From JABDBK01 sp964453575 (GTDB lineage Bacteria > Pseudomonadota > Gammaproteobacteria > DSM-16500), in contig CAYVRW010000034.1 in NCBI GenBank assembly GCA_964453575.1, forward strand, positions 1 through 21,604: 21,604 nt of DNA, in the 5' to 3' direction. Under the pieces are notes generated by a model that did no database searches, had not been told where the DNA came from, and was given only the letters and a program-made list of their open reading frames with translations. Position 1 is the first letter of the stretch; each line of letters opens with the position of its first letter. This document shows, one piece after another, positions 8,482-16,617 of the stretch. The position numbers and the translations under genes were made by a program.

Positions 8482-10452
8482 GTGGAGAACCAACTCTTAT
8501 CCATTGCATTTTTAGTCATGCTGCTTCCGCTGGTAGGGGCCATCATGACCGGACTTATGGGCAAAAAAATAGGGCCTAAAGCAAGTCATTGCATCACCAT
8601 TGCTTTGGTAGGCATCGCATTTTTATTGTCTTGCTACTTGTTTACTCATATTGTTTTATTAGGGCAGCCTGCTATTGAAGGCGTTATTTATAAGTGGGTT
8701 GCATCAGGCACATTTTCTTTTGATATTGCCTTATTATTGGATAACCTCAGTGCGACCATGATACTGATTGTGACATTTATTTCATTGGCCGTGCATATTT
8801 ATACTGTGGGTTACATGGCAGGTGATCCGGGTTACGAACGTTTTTTTAGTTATGTTTCATTATTTACTTTTGCCATGCTAACGCTAGTGTTAGCGAATAA
8901 TTTTTTACTGATGTTTTTTGGTTGGGAAGGTGTAGGTTTAGTTTCTTATTTATTGATTGGTTTTTGGTTTAAACGTGAGTCCGCAGCGTTTGGCAGTTTA
9001 AAAGCGTTTCTAGTGAATCGAGTGAGTGATGTGGGCTTTATTTTAGGAATAGCTGCCATCCTCATGTATTTTAATACCCTTAATTATCATGACGTTTTTC
9101 AACATGTGCAGTCCGTCACTGATAAAACTATCATGATTTTCCCCGGCATCGAATCATCCGTGATTACGATAATTTGTGTATTACTGTTTATCGGCGCCAT
9201 GGGTAAATCAGCCCAAGTGCCGTTACATGTGTGGTTGCCTGAGTCAATGGAAGGCCCAACACCTATATCAGCGTTAATCCATGCTGCGACCATGGTGACT
9301 GCAGGTATTTATATGGTGGCCAGGATGTCGCCGTTATTTGAATATTCGCCGACTGCCTTAAGTTTAGTATTAGTGATTGGCGCGACCACTTGCTTATTTA
9401 CCGGATTATTAGCGGTATTTCATCATGACATTAAACGGGTTATTGCTTATTCTACGCTGTCACAATTAGGATATATGGCCATCGCTCTGGGTGCTTCAGC
9501 CTATGATGCAGCTATTTTTCATCTTTTGACTCATGCATTTTTCAAAGCACTGTTATTCTTGGCAGCAGGTTCTGTCATCATTGCGCTGCATCATGAACAA
9601 GACATGCGTCATATGGGCGGCTTGGCAACACGAATGCCTATCACTTATTTAACTTTTGCTATAGGCGCATTTGCTGTTGCAGCTATTCCGCCTTTTTCGG
9701 GCTTTTATTCCAAAGATGCCATTATTGAAGCAGTACAGTTATCGACGACACCCGGTGCGAGTTATGCAAGTTTTTGTGCGATGGCAGGTGCTTTTATTAC
9801 ACCTTTATATATTTTCCGAGCTTTATTCTTAACTTTTCATGGTCAATCAAAAGTGGAAGGCGGTTTGAATAAAGTAAAAGAATCACCTTGGGTCATATTA
9901 ATTCCGCTGATCGCGTTAGCGATTCCAAGTATGATCATAGGCGGCATGTTAATAGGGCCCATGCTATTTGCCTCACCTCGCTTGTTAGGTGATAGCATCA
10001 AAGTGTTAACGCAACATGATGTGTTATTGCGTTTGTCGCATGAATATCAAGGTGCACTCACTATGGCGTTGGATGCAACGCATCATCTGGCGTTTTGGTT
10101 AGCAATGGCAGGTATTGTCACTGCCTGGTTATTCAATTTACAAGCTCCTGCTTTAGCCGAATGGTGTAAAAAACGTTTTTCCTGGTTTTATTGGGTCATG
10201 GTGCGTAAATACGGCTTTGATGACTTTAATCAAATCGTATTGGTGCATGGTACGCGTAAGTTAGGGCAATTTTTCTATGCAATCAGCGATCTCATCGTGA
10301 TTGATGGCTTGATAGTGAATGGCTCCGGCCGTTTGATTCGTGCATTTGCGCAGTTTGCACGCCGTATGCAAACAGGTTTTATTTATCATTATGCTTTAGT
10401 CATGGTGTTAGGTTTAGCGTTTTTCCTTGGCTGGCTTATGTTGGGACTTTAA
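8482..10452 (+). CDS. nuoL: NADH-quinone oxidoreductase subunit L (distal antiporter-like pump subunit)
   Basis: This is the terminal proton-pumping subunit of the membrane arm, with 14 core helices plus a long lateral helix near the C-terminus. Key residues are visible: Glu149 in FFGWEGVGLVSYLL and Lys242 in MGKSAQVPLHVWLPESMEGPTPISALIHAATMV, the charged pair of the proton channel. A second Lys-containing block, HDIKRVIAYSTLSQLGYM, is also present. The 656 residues fit the family. The start is GTG at 8482, preceded by AAGGA eight bases upstream and only three bases after the nuoK stop. No upstream ATG alternative fits. Confidence 0.97.
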   Translation: MENQLLSIAFLVMLLPLVGAIMTGLMGKKIGPKASHCITIALVGIAFLLSCYLFTHIVLLGQPAIEGVIYKWVASGTFSFDIALLLDNLSATMILIVTFISLAVHIYTVGYMAGDPGYERFFSYVSLFTFAMLTLVLANNFLLMFFGWEGVGLVSYLLIGFWFKRESAAFGSLKAFLVNRVSDVGFILGIAAILMYFNTLNYHDVFQHVQSVTDKTIMIFPGIESSVITIICVLLFIGAMGKSAQVPLHVWLPESMEGPTPISALIHAATMVTAGIYMVARMSPLFEYSPTALSLVLVIGATTCLFTGLLAVFHHDIKRVIAYSTLSQLGYMAIALGASAYDAAIFHLLTHAFFKALLFLAAGSVIIALHHEQDMRHMGGLATRMPITYLTFAIGAFAVAAIPPFSGFYSKDAIIEAVQLSTTPGASYASFCAMAGAFITPLYIFRALFLTFHGQSKVEGGLNKVKESPWVILIPLIALAIPSMIIGGMLIGPMLFASPRLLGDSIKVLTQHDVLLRLSHEYQGALTMALDATHHLAFWLAMAGIVTAWLFNLQAPALAEWCKKRFSWFYWVMVRKYGFDDFNQIVLVHGTRKLGQFFYAISDLIVIDGLIVNGSGRLIRAFAQFARRMQTGFIYHYALVMVLGLAFFLGWLMLGL

Positions 10453-10455
10453 TTT

Positions 10456-11973
10456 ATGCAATCCTATCTCTTAAGTATTTTAATTTGGCTTCCTGTTGTT
10501 GGCGCTATTGCTACTCTGTTAACAGGTGGAGATAAGAATGCCAACCTTGCGCGTACCATTGCAGCCGTAGTTGCGATTGCAAATTTATTATTATGCATTC
10601 CTTTATATTTAGGTTTTGATTCCAATAGTTACATGATGCAATTTAGGGAAAATTATTTATGGATCAATGCTTATGATATTTATTATGCCCTCGGTGTCGA
10701 TGGCATTTCATTAGCCATGATTATTCTCACTAATTTTACCGGATTATTGGTTATTTTAGCGGGATGTGAAGCCATCAAAATTCGTGTTGCCCAATACATG
10801 GCAGCGTTTTTGGTGATGCAAGGTATGATGATAGGTGTATTTGCAGCGACCGATTCCATTTTATTTTATGTATTTTGGGAAGGTATGCTTATTCCTATGT
10901 ACCTTAGTATTGGTATGTGGGGCAGTGCCAATAGAAATTATGCATCGATTAAGTTTTTCTTGTATACCTTCTTAGGTTCCATCCTCATGTTGATTGCCAT
11001 CTTGTATCTGTATGAGTATACCGGCCAGTTTCAAATCGATAAATTTTATGGTTTAGGGTTATCGTTACCTATTCAAAAATATCTATTTTTTGCCTTCTTT
11101 TTAGCATTTGCAGTAAAAGTTCCCATGTGGCCGGTGCATACCTGGTTGCCTGATGCACATACAGAAGCGCCATCAGGCGGTTCAGTGGTGTTGGCGGCTT
11201 TAATGCTTAAACTAGGTATTTACGGATTTTTACGTTTTAGTATGCCTATTGTGCCAGATGCTTGTGCGCAATTAGCGTGGCTTATGATTGCATTATCATT
11301 GATTGCGATTGTGTACATTGGCTTGGTTGCCATTGTACAAACTGATATGAAAAAACTGATTGCTTACTCATCGATTGCGCATATGGGATTTGCGACGTTG
11401 GGCTGTTTTATGATTTATTTTATTGTTAAATCAACGCAAAACTATCAAGACGCCTATATGAGTTTAGAAGGTGCAGTGGTGCAAATGATTTCCCATGCCT
11501 TTGGCTCAGGAGCCATGTTCCTTGGTATAGGTATTATGGCTGACCGAATGGTTAACCATAGCCGCAATATTAAAGATTACGGCGGACTTGCGACCGTAAT
11601 GCCGATTTTTGCAGCTTTCTTTATGTTATTTGCCATGTCCAATGTCGGATTACCAGGAACGGCAGGTTTTGTCGGTGAATTTATGGTGATCATGAGTGCC
11701 TTTCAGTCGCATTTTTGGGTTGCTTTTGTTGCGGCATTGACTTTGATATTAGCGGCTTCCTACACCTTATGGATGTATAAACGCGTATTTTTTGGGCCTG
11801 TGCTTAATGAACAGGTTGCAGCCTTCCCGGATTTAACCTGGCTTGAAAAAACCAATTATACCTTGTTAGCCATAGGTGTTTTTTTCGTGGGGTTATATCC
11901 CGCGGCTGTTTTAAATATATTACATGCCACGATAGGCCATTTGTTATTAATCAGTTTACCAGCTGTGAGTTAA
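10456..11973 (+). CDS. nuoM: NADH-quinone oxidoreductase subunit M (antiporter-like pump subunit)
   Basis: This is the second antiporter-like proton-pumping subunit of the membrane arm. The conserved glutamate (Glu142 in FYVFWEGMLIPMYLSIGMWG) and lysine (Lys221 in AFAVKVPMWPVHTWLPDAHTEAPSGGSV) are present, as is TDMKKLIAYSSIAHMGF, a second Lys site. At 505 residues with about 14 hydrophobic segments it is full length. The ATG lies three bases after the nuoL stop. The Shine-Dalgarno is weak (GGGAC in the end of nuoL), consistent with coupled translation. nuoN follows after six bases. Confidence 0.97.
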   Translation: MQSYLLSILIWLPVVGAIATLLTGGDKNANLARTIAAVVAIANLLLCIPLYLGFDSNSYMMQFRENYLWINAYDIYYALGVDGISLAMIILTNFTGLLVILAGCEAIKIRVAQYMAAFLVMQGMMIGVFAATDSILFYVFWEGMLIPMYLSIGMWGSANRNYASIKFFLYTFLGSILMLIAILYLYEYTGQFQIDKFYGLGLSLPIQKYLFFAFFLAFAVKVPMWPVHTWLPDAHTEAPSGGSVVLAALMLKLGIYGFLRFSMPIVPDACAQLAWLMIALSLIAIVYIGLVAIVQTDMKKLIAYSSIAHMGFATLGCFMIYFIVKSTQNYQDAYMSLEGAVVQMISHAFGSGAMFLGIGIMADRMVNHSRNIKDYGGLATVMPIFAAFFMLFAMSNVGLPGTAGFVGEFMVIMSAFQSHFWVAFVAALTLILAASYTLWMYKRVFFGPVLNEQVAAFPDLTWLEKTNYTLLAIGVFFVGLYPAAVLNILHATIGHLLLISLPAVS

Positions 11974-11979
11974 AGAACC

Positions 11980-13443
11980 ATGATGAATTTTACAATGCCG
12001 CTGTTTAACATTGCCATACCTGAGATTTTTTTGCTGGGGATGCTTAGTTTAATTTTGTTGGTTGATGTTTTTACGCCAGCACGATTTAAAATAGCAACAT
12101 TTTTACTTGTGCAAGCAACCTTAGTGATCACTTTTTTCATTGTCTTAATGCAATATAACGATTATGCCAAAGAAATTATTACTTTTAATGGCGCGTATAT
12201 TTTAGATAAGCTCGCACTCTTAACTAAATTATTTTTATTGCTGACTACTTTTTTTGCCTTGATTTATGCCTATGACTATTTAAAAAAGCGCGACATTGGC
12301 CGCAGTGAATATTACCTATTAGCTTTATTATCAGTGCTTGGCATGCTAGTCATGGCATCTGCATATAGTTTCTTGACTATTTATTTAGGGTTGGAATTAT
12401 TATCATTATCGCTGTATGCCATGGTTGCACTTGATAAAGATTCCATGCGCGCGAGCGAAGCTGCCATGAAATATTTTGTCATGGGAGCACTTGCCTCAGG
12501 TTTATTATTGTACGGTATCTCCATGGTGTATGGTGCTACCGGAACCATTGATATTTCACAACTGGGTAAGATAGTGAATCAAGCAACCCAGAATGCCAAC
12601 ATGGTGGTGTTATTAGGTTTAATTTTCATATTGGCCGGACTGTTGTTTAAATTCGGTGTGGTGCCTTTTCATATGTGGGTTCCTGATACCTATGATGGTG
12701 CACCGACCAGTGTAACGCTTTTTATCGCAAGCGCACCTAAAGTCGCTGCATTTTGTGTGACCATGCGTATCTTGGTAGAAGGTTTATCAGCCCTGGAAAA
12801 TCAATGGCAATTCATTTTAGTCTGTGTGGCCGTATTGTCCATGTTTGGCGGCAATGTTTTAGCTATCGCGCAAAACAACATTAAACGAATGTTAGCTTAT
12901 TCCTCCATTGCGCATATGGGCTATGTTTTATTAGGTATCATTGCCGGCCCCGACTCGTCTGAAGGATATTCCGCAGCGATGTTCTATATTGCAACTTATG
13001 TGGTGATTGCTGCAGGTGCATTTGCTGTCATTGCTATCATGAGTGATAAAGGTATTGAGCTGGATAAATTAGAAGATTACCGGGGTTTAAATGCAAGAAA
13101 TCCTTGGCTTGCCTTTATTATGTTATTACTGATGTTTTCTATGGCAGGTGTTCCGCCCACCGTCGGATTTTTTGCAAAATTGGGCTTGCTTGAAGCATTA
13201 GTGGAAGCCAATTACGTATGGCTGGCAGCATTGGCCTTAGTCTTTGCCATCATAGGCGCATACTATTATTTACGTATCGTGATGCTCATGTATTTCGAAG
13301 AACCTCGTGCCGAACTCGTCAATGCCAAAATCACCATGAGCCCCGGGATTTTGGTCGCTGTAAGTTTAAATGGCATTGCTGCCTTGTGGTTTGGCTTGAT
13401 GCCTAGCGGGTTGATTGATTTGTGTAGGTTGTCGGTGATGTAA
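11980..13443 (+). CDS. nuoN: NADH-quinone oxidoreductase subunit N (antiporter-like pump subunit)
   Basis: This is the third antiporter-like subunit, next to NuoK in the membrane arm. Glu139 in YLGLELLSLSLYAMVAL and Lys224 in LLFKFGVVPFHMWVPDTYDGAPTSV are the conserved pump residues, and NNIKRMLAYSSIAHMGYVL is the second Lys block. The 487 residues are complete. Two adjacent ATG codons (11980 and 11983) could serve as the start, and the difference is one residue. This is the last nuo gene. No convincing GC-rich hairpin with a T-tract follows; only a weak 7-bp inverted repeat (13455-13461 with 13486-13492) is seen downstream. Confidence 0.97.
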   Translation: MMNFTMPLFNIAIPEIFLLGMLSLILLVDVFTPARFKIATFLLVQATLVITFFIVLMQYNDYAKEIITFNGAYILDKLALLTKLFLLLTTFFALIYAYDYLKKRDIGRSEYYLLALLSVLGMLVMASAYSFLTIYLGLELLSLSLYAMVALDKDSMRASEAAMKYFVMGALASGLLLYGISMVYGATGTIDISQLGKIVNQATQNANMVVLLGLIFILAGLLFKFGVVPFHMWVPDTYDGAPTSVTLFIASAPKVAAFCVTMRILVEGLSALENQWQFILVCVAVLSMFGGNVLAIAQNNIKRMLAYSSIAHMGYVLLGIIAGPDSSEGYSAAMFYIATYVVIAAGAFAVIAIMSDKGIELDKLEDYRGLNARNPWLAFIMLLLMFSMAGVPPTVGFFAKLGLLEALVEANYVWLAALALVFAIIGAYYYLRIVMLMYFEEPRAELVNAKITMSPGILVAVSLNGIAALWFGLMPSGLIDLCRLSVM

Positions 13444-13543
13444 AAAAAGCAATGTAGATTAAGCCGACTCCAATTCGAATACCTGTAATCTAATCATAAA
13501 AACAATAAGTTATATAAAAATCTACATTAAAACCTATTTTTAG
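13444..13543 (+). other. Spacer after nuoN, AT-rich
   Basis: This is non-coding, AT-rich sequence. It contains a run of A directly at the nuoN stop and a 7-bp inverted repeat TAGATTA/TAATCTA (13455-13461 and 13486-13492) with a 24-nt loop and no T-tract, so it is at best a weak terminator. A degenerate fourth copy of the downstream 24-bp repeat can be aligned at 13520-13541 (14 of 22 positions agree with the next copy). Confidence 0.5.
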
Positions 13544-13613
13544 CACAACATAATAACCTATAAATCACACAACATGATATACTATAAATAACACAACACA
13601 ATACCCTATAAAT
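13544..13613 (+). repeat. Three 22-bp direct repeats at 24-bp period upstream of fic
   Basis: Copies lie at 13544-13565, 13568-13589 and 13592-13613. Each starts CACAACA and ends CTATAAAT, with a short variable middle, and the spacing is exactly 24 bp. The last copy ends 15 bases before the fic ATG. Each copy contains TATAAA, which resembles a -10 element, but no matching -35 hexamer is evident at the usual distance. The array looks like an iterated protein-binding site. Binding by the N-terminal DNA-binding-like domain of the Fic protein (autoregulation) is an inference. Confidence 0.75.
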
Positions 13614-13628
13614 TATCCAAAGGTAATT

Positions 13629-15149
13629 ATGGCTTCACCCGCAGAAAAATTAGCCGAATCACTTGAAGTATTAAAAAAACTTCAAGATCAAGGAATCATT
13701 GCTATTCAGGCAAAAGATATCTCAAGAACACATCGACAACGATTAGTCAAAAATGGCTTTTTACATGAGGTAATTAAAGGTTGGTATGTTTCCACAAAGC
13801 CAGATACCCTAAAAGGGGAAAGTACAGCCTGGTATTCCTCATACTGGGAATTTTGTTCTGCTTATCTTAACAAACGTTTTCGAAATCAATGGTGTCTTTC
13901 CCCGGAACAATCCCTATCCTTACATGTTGGCAATCGGACAGTTCCAAAACAGTTATTAATCCGTACACCCAAAGGAAGTAATAAAATCACGTCGCTGCCT
14001 TATGAAACATCATTGTTAGATGTAAGATATACCATGCCTAACCCAAAAGAAATCAGCACACTGAATGGTATGCGCATTTTTTCACTTGCGTCAGCTCTTG
14101 TTTATTGCGGCCCCAAATTTTTTATGCAGAATCCTAGTGATGTACGCACGGCACTTTCATTAATTCGCGATTCTTCCGAAATTCTTGAACCTCTTTTGAC
14201 TGGAGGTCATAGTACTATTGCAGGCCGCTTAGCAGGCGGTTTTCGAAATATTGGATATGATCAAATAGCAAATGACATTATTAAAACGATGTCAGCAGCA
14301 GGTTTTGACATACGTGAAACGAATCCATTTCAAGAAACCCAACCCGTCATAATATCTCATCGAGAGCGATCGCCGTACGTTAAACGTTTACAAATATTGT
14401 GGCAAGAAATGCGCTCAATGGTTGAAAAACATTTTCCGGTTTATGACGGTAAGAAAAAAGATGCTAAGTCTTATCTTAAAGAAATGGAAAAAATCTATGT
14501 CATGGATGCGTACCACTCCCTTTCTATTGAAGGTTATCTTGTAAGTGCAGAGCTTATTCAACGTGTGCGCACGGGCAATTGGAATCCAGATAAAGATGAT
14601 GGTGATAGGGAGCAAACCGCAGCACTTGCCGCTCGTGGATATTGGCAAGCATTTCAACTCGTAGAAAAAAGTATACAAAAAATCTTTGCCGGTAAAAATC
14701 CAGGAAAGGTTTTTGAAGAAGATCATAGAGACTGGTACCGTGAAATGTTTTCACCTTGTGTGGTTGCAGGTATTCTTAAACCTCATGATCTTGCTGGTTA
14801 TCGTAACAATCAAGTCTACATTCGTCATTCAAAACATGTTCCGCCAAATGCGGATGCAGTTCGAGACCTTATGCCGGCATTATGTGATCTATTATATGAA
14901 GAAAAAAGCGCAGCAGTTAGAATTGTGCTAGGACATTTTTTCTTTGTCTATATTCATCCTTACATGGATGGCAATGGACGTATGGGTCGTTTTTTAATGA
15001 ATATCATGTTAGCAGCAGGAAATTATCCATGGGTGATTATACCGGTAGAAAGACGCGAAAGTTATATGCAAGCACTCGAAGAGGCGAGTGTAAAACAGAA
15101 TATTGTACCTTTTACAAAATTTCTGGCATCGCTTACTGCACAAGATTAA
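13629..15149 (+). CDS. Fic-family protein adenylyltransferase with N-terminal winged-helix-like domain
   Basis: Fic domains usually transfer AMP from ATP to a hydroxyl side chain of a target protein. The catalytic motif HPYMDGNGRMGR is intact at 443-454 (catalytic His443, acidic Asp447, Arg454). An upstream SLSIEG at 297-302 (Ser297, Glu301, Gly302) matches the inhibitory (S/T)xxxE(G/N) helix of class II Fic proteins, so the enzyme should be self-inhibited. Residues about 1-130 (LQDQGIIAIQAKDISRTHRQ, then FLHEVIKGWYV) resemble the AbiEi-type winged-helix antitoxin domain, suggesting DNA binding. At 506 residues it appears full length. The ATG at 13629 has AAAGG at 13619-13623 upstream. It sits alone between nuoN and queA, unrelated to both, with a repeat array before it, and looks acquired. 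The target cannot be told from sequence. Confidence 0.93.
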   Translation: MASPAEKLAESLEVLKKLQDQGIIAIQAKDISRTHRQRLVKNGFLHEVIKGWYVSTKPDTLKGESTAWYSSYWEFCSAYLNKRFRNQWCLSPEQSLSLHVGNRTVPKQLLIRTPKGSNKITSLPYETSLLDVRYTMPNPKEISTLNGMRIFSLASALVYCGPKFFMQNPSDVRTALSLIRDSSEILEPLLTGGHSTIAGRLAGGFRNIGYDQIANDIIKTMSAAGFDIRETNPFQETQPVIISHRERSPYVKRLQILWQEMRSMVEKHFPVYDGKKKDAKSYLKEMEKIYVMDAYHSLSIEGYLVSAELIQRVRTGNWNPDKDDGDREQTAALAARGYWQAFQLVEKSIQKIFAGKNPGKVFEEDHRDWYREMFSPCVVAGILKPHDLAGYRNNQVYIRHSKHVPPNADAVRDLMPALCDLLYEEKSAAVRIVLGHFFFVYIHPYMDGNGRMGRFLMNIMLAAGNYPWVIIPVERRESYMQALEEASVKQNIVPFTKFLASLTAQD

Positions 15150-15160
15150 AATTTTCCTAG

Positions 15161-15352
15161 CACATAGCTAAATGTGCAAATCTCAAATGGATTGATGAAT
15201 TAGCGATAGAACAAAATAAAGATAGTCCATTTTATGGAATGTCTTATGCAGATATCCAAAATAAGAATGAAATCGTTAGGGATTGTTCATTGATTTTGCC
15301 TGAAATTTATTATAAAGGAAAATTGATGACTGGTAGTTTTACAGTATCATGA
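15161..15352 (+). pseudogene. Possible 3' remnant of an unidentified gene
   Basis: A 63-codon open stretch ends at TGA 15350-15352 and is closed upstream by TAG at 15158-15160, with no ATG near its 5' end. It encodes a protein-like sequence (for example NLKWIDELAIEQNKDSPFYG, then IVRDCSLILPEIYYKGKLMT). The balanced composition looks like the C-terminal part of a real protein. The first in-frame ATG (15239) would leave only 37 residues and has no ribosome binding site. I do not recognise the family. It may be debris from the event that placed fic here, or a chance open frame. Confidence 0.3.
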
Positions 15353-15391
15353 CTTTTTTGCTTGAAAAACTCTCATTTTGCTAGTATTCTG

Positions 15392-15412
15392 CTCAATTTT
15401 GGAGAAATTGAG
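15392..15412 (+). promoter_or_regulatory. Hairpin presenting the queA ribosome binding site in its loop
   Basis: CTCAATTT (15392-15399) and AAATTGAG (15405-15412) form a perfect 8-bp stem with a 5-nt loop TGGAG. The loop contains the GGAG Shine-Dalgarno (15401-15404), seven bases before the GTG start. The last stem base is the first base of that GTG. The stem is AT-rich and so weak. It could modulate access to the start codon. A candidate promoter just upstream (TTGCTT 15358-15363, TAGTAT 15382-15387, 18-bp spacing) is only a loose match. Confidence 0.5.
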
Positions 15413-16419
15413 TGCATTTAGCCGATTTCGATTATCACTTACCCGACGAACTCATCGCGCGTTATCCATTACCTGAGCGTAGCGCAAGCCGTTTATTATG
15501 CTTGAAAAACGGCTCAATTTCGCATGCAAAATTTACTGATTTAAATGACTTATTATCCCCCGGCGATCTTTTAGTTTGTAATAACAGCCGTGTTATTCCT
15601 GCTCGTTTATTAGGCCAAAAACCCACAGGCGGGCGTGTAGAAGTGTTAATAGAACGTATTTTAGATGATAAAACTGTACTTGCGCATGTCAAAGCAAGTA
15701 AAACTCCAAAGCCCGGTACTTATATCGAATTTTCAAATGATATTCGTCTTGAAATGATAGGACGTAGCAGTGATTTATTCGAATTACGCGCAGATCAGCA
15801 AGTATTAGACGTGATTGAAAAGATAGGGCATGTTCCCATTCCGCCTTATTTTCAACGTGCATCAGAAAAGTTAGATCATGAGCGTTATCAAACTATTTAT
15901 GCAGATCCCAAAGGGTCAGTCGCAGCACCTACTGCTGGATTGCACTTTGATGAGGCTTTATTTGAAAAGTTACGCGCAAATAATATTGATATCGATTATG
16001 TGACTTTGCATGTAGGCGCAGGAACATTCGCACCTGTAAGAGTAGAAAATATTACTGAACATCAAATGCACTCTGAACGTATTGCTGTGTCGGCCGAGCT
16101 TTGTGAAAAAATTAAAAAAACCAAAGCACGTGGTAATCGCGTGATAGCCGTAGGCACCACGACCGCACGCAGTTTAGAAACCGCAAGTCTTTCGGGTGAA
16201 TTAAAACCGTTCTCGGGCGAAACCTCGATATTTATTTATCCGGGATTTGAATTTAAATGCATCGATGCATTAATAACTAATTTTCATTTACCTTGTTCAA
16301 CCTTGTTGATGTTAGTCGCCGCCCTCGGTGGCCATCAAAACGTCATGTCAGCTTATCAAGAAGCCATTGCCCATCAATATCGCTTTTTTAGTTATGGGGA
16401 TGCGATGTTGATTTTATGA
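15412..16419 (+). CDS. queA: S-adenosylmethionine:tRNA ribosyltransferase-isomerase
   Basis: QueA transfers and isomerises the ribosyl moiety of S-adenosylmethionine onto preQ1-modified tRNA, giving epoxyqueuosine at the wobble position of GUN anticodons. It acts in the cytosol after Tgt. The N-terminus ADFDYHLPDELIARYPLPERSASRLL is the typical start. The family block GSVAAPTAGLHF is at 168-179, followed by VTLHVGAGTFAPVR, GTTTARSLE and TNFHLPCSTLLMLVAALGG. The C-terminal YRFFSYGDAMLIL is canonical. At 335 residues it is complete and slightly shorter than the E. coli protein. The start is GTG at 15412, chosen from homology and the GGAG at 15401-15404. In many gammaproteobacteria tgt follows directly; here a repeat cassette follows instead. 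Confidence 0.97.
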   Translation: MHLADFDYHLPDELIARYPLPERSASRLLCLKNGSISHAKFTDLNDLLSPGDLLVCNNSRVIPARLLGQKPTGGRVEVLIERILDDKTVLAHVKASKTPKPGTYIEFSNDIRLEMIGRSSDLFELRADQQVLDVIEKIGHVPIPPYFQRASEKLDHERYQTIYADPKGSVAAPTAGLHFDEALFEKLRANNIDIDYVTLHVGAGTFAPVRVENITEHQMHSERIAVSAELCEKIKKTKARGNRVIAVGTTTARSLETASLSGELKPFSGETSIFIYPGFEFKCIDALITNFHLPCSTLLMLVAALGGHQNVMSAYQEAIAHQYRFFSYGDAMLIL

Positions 16420-16424
16420 TTCCG

Positions 16425-16611
16425 TGTCATCTTTGGTGGGCACGTCGCTGCACTCCTTTGCCCACCCTACATCCACTCAAAATGTCCATCTGGGAACAAG
16501 CACGAGACGACGAGACATCCTCTCAAAATGTCCATCCGGGAACAAGCACGAGACGACGAGAGAATGTAGGGTGGGCAAAGGAGTGCAGCGACGTGCCCAC
16601 CAAAGATGACA
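16425..16611. repeat. Inverted REP pair (BIME/REPIN-like cassette)
   Basis: Positions 16425-16472 and 16564-16611 are perfect 48-bp inverted copies separated by 91 bp. Each arm is itself a REP-like hairpin. On the plus strand the right arm has GTAG (16566-16569), stem GGTGGGCA (16570-16577), a 16-nt loop and TGCCCACC (16594-16601). The left arm is the same on the minus strand. Two REPs in inverted orientation are the known layout of BIME/REPIN elements spread by RAYT transposases. No target-site duplication is visible at the ends. No RAYT gene is in the window. The two arms could also pair with each other in RNA as a long stem. Confidence 0.85.
16476..16561 (+). repeat. Two 40-bp tandem repeats between the REP arms
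   Basis: Copies at 16476-16515 and 16522-16561 differ at a single base (T at 16491, C at 16537) and have a 46-bp period. Each begins CTCAAAATGTCCATC and ends CACGAGACGACGAGA. The second copy ends two bases before the right REP arm. The near identity suggests recent duplication. No function is recognised. Confidence 0.85.
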
Positions 16612-16617
16612 AATCGT

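Noticed and set aside
8877..8894. Palindrome GCTAAC...GTTAGC inside nuoL
   Set aside because: A 6-bp stem within a conserved coding region is expected by chance. It has no T-tract and no second copy.
13455..13492. Terminator after nuoN
   Set aside because: The 7-bp AT-rich stem has a 24-nt loop and no T-tract, so it was not called as a terminator.
16425..16611. CRISPR array or transposon terminal inverted repeats with an internal gene
   Set aside because: There are only two direct repeat units with a 6-bp gap, so no spacers. The 187-bp element has no transposase and no target duplication. The GTAG-hairpin structure fits REP better.
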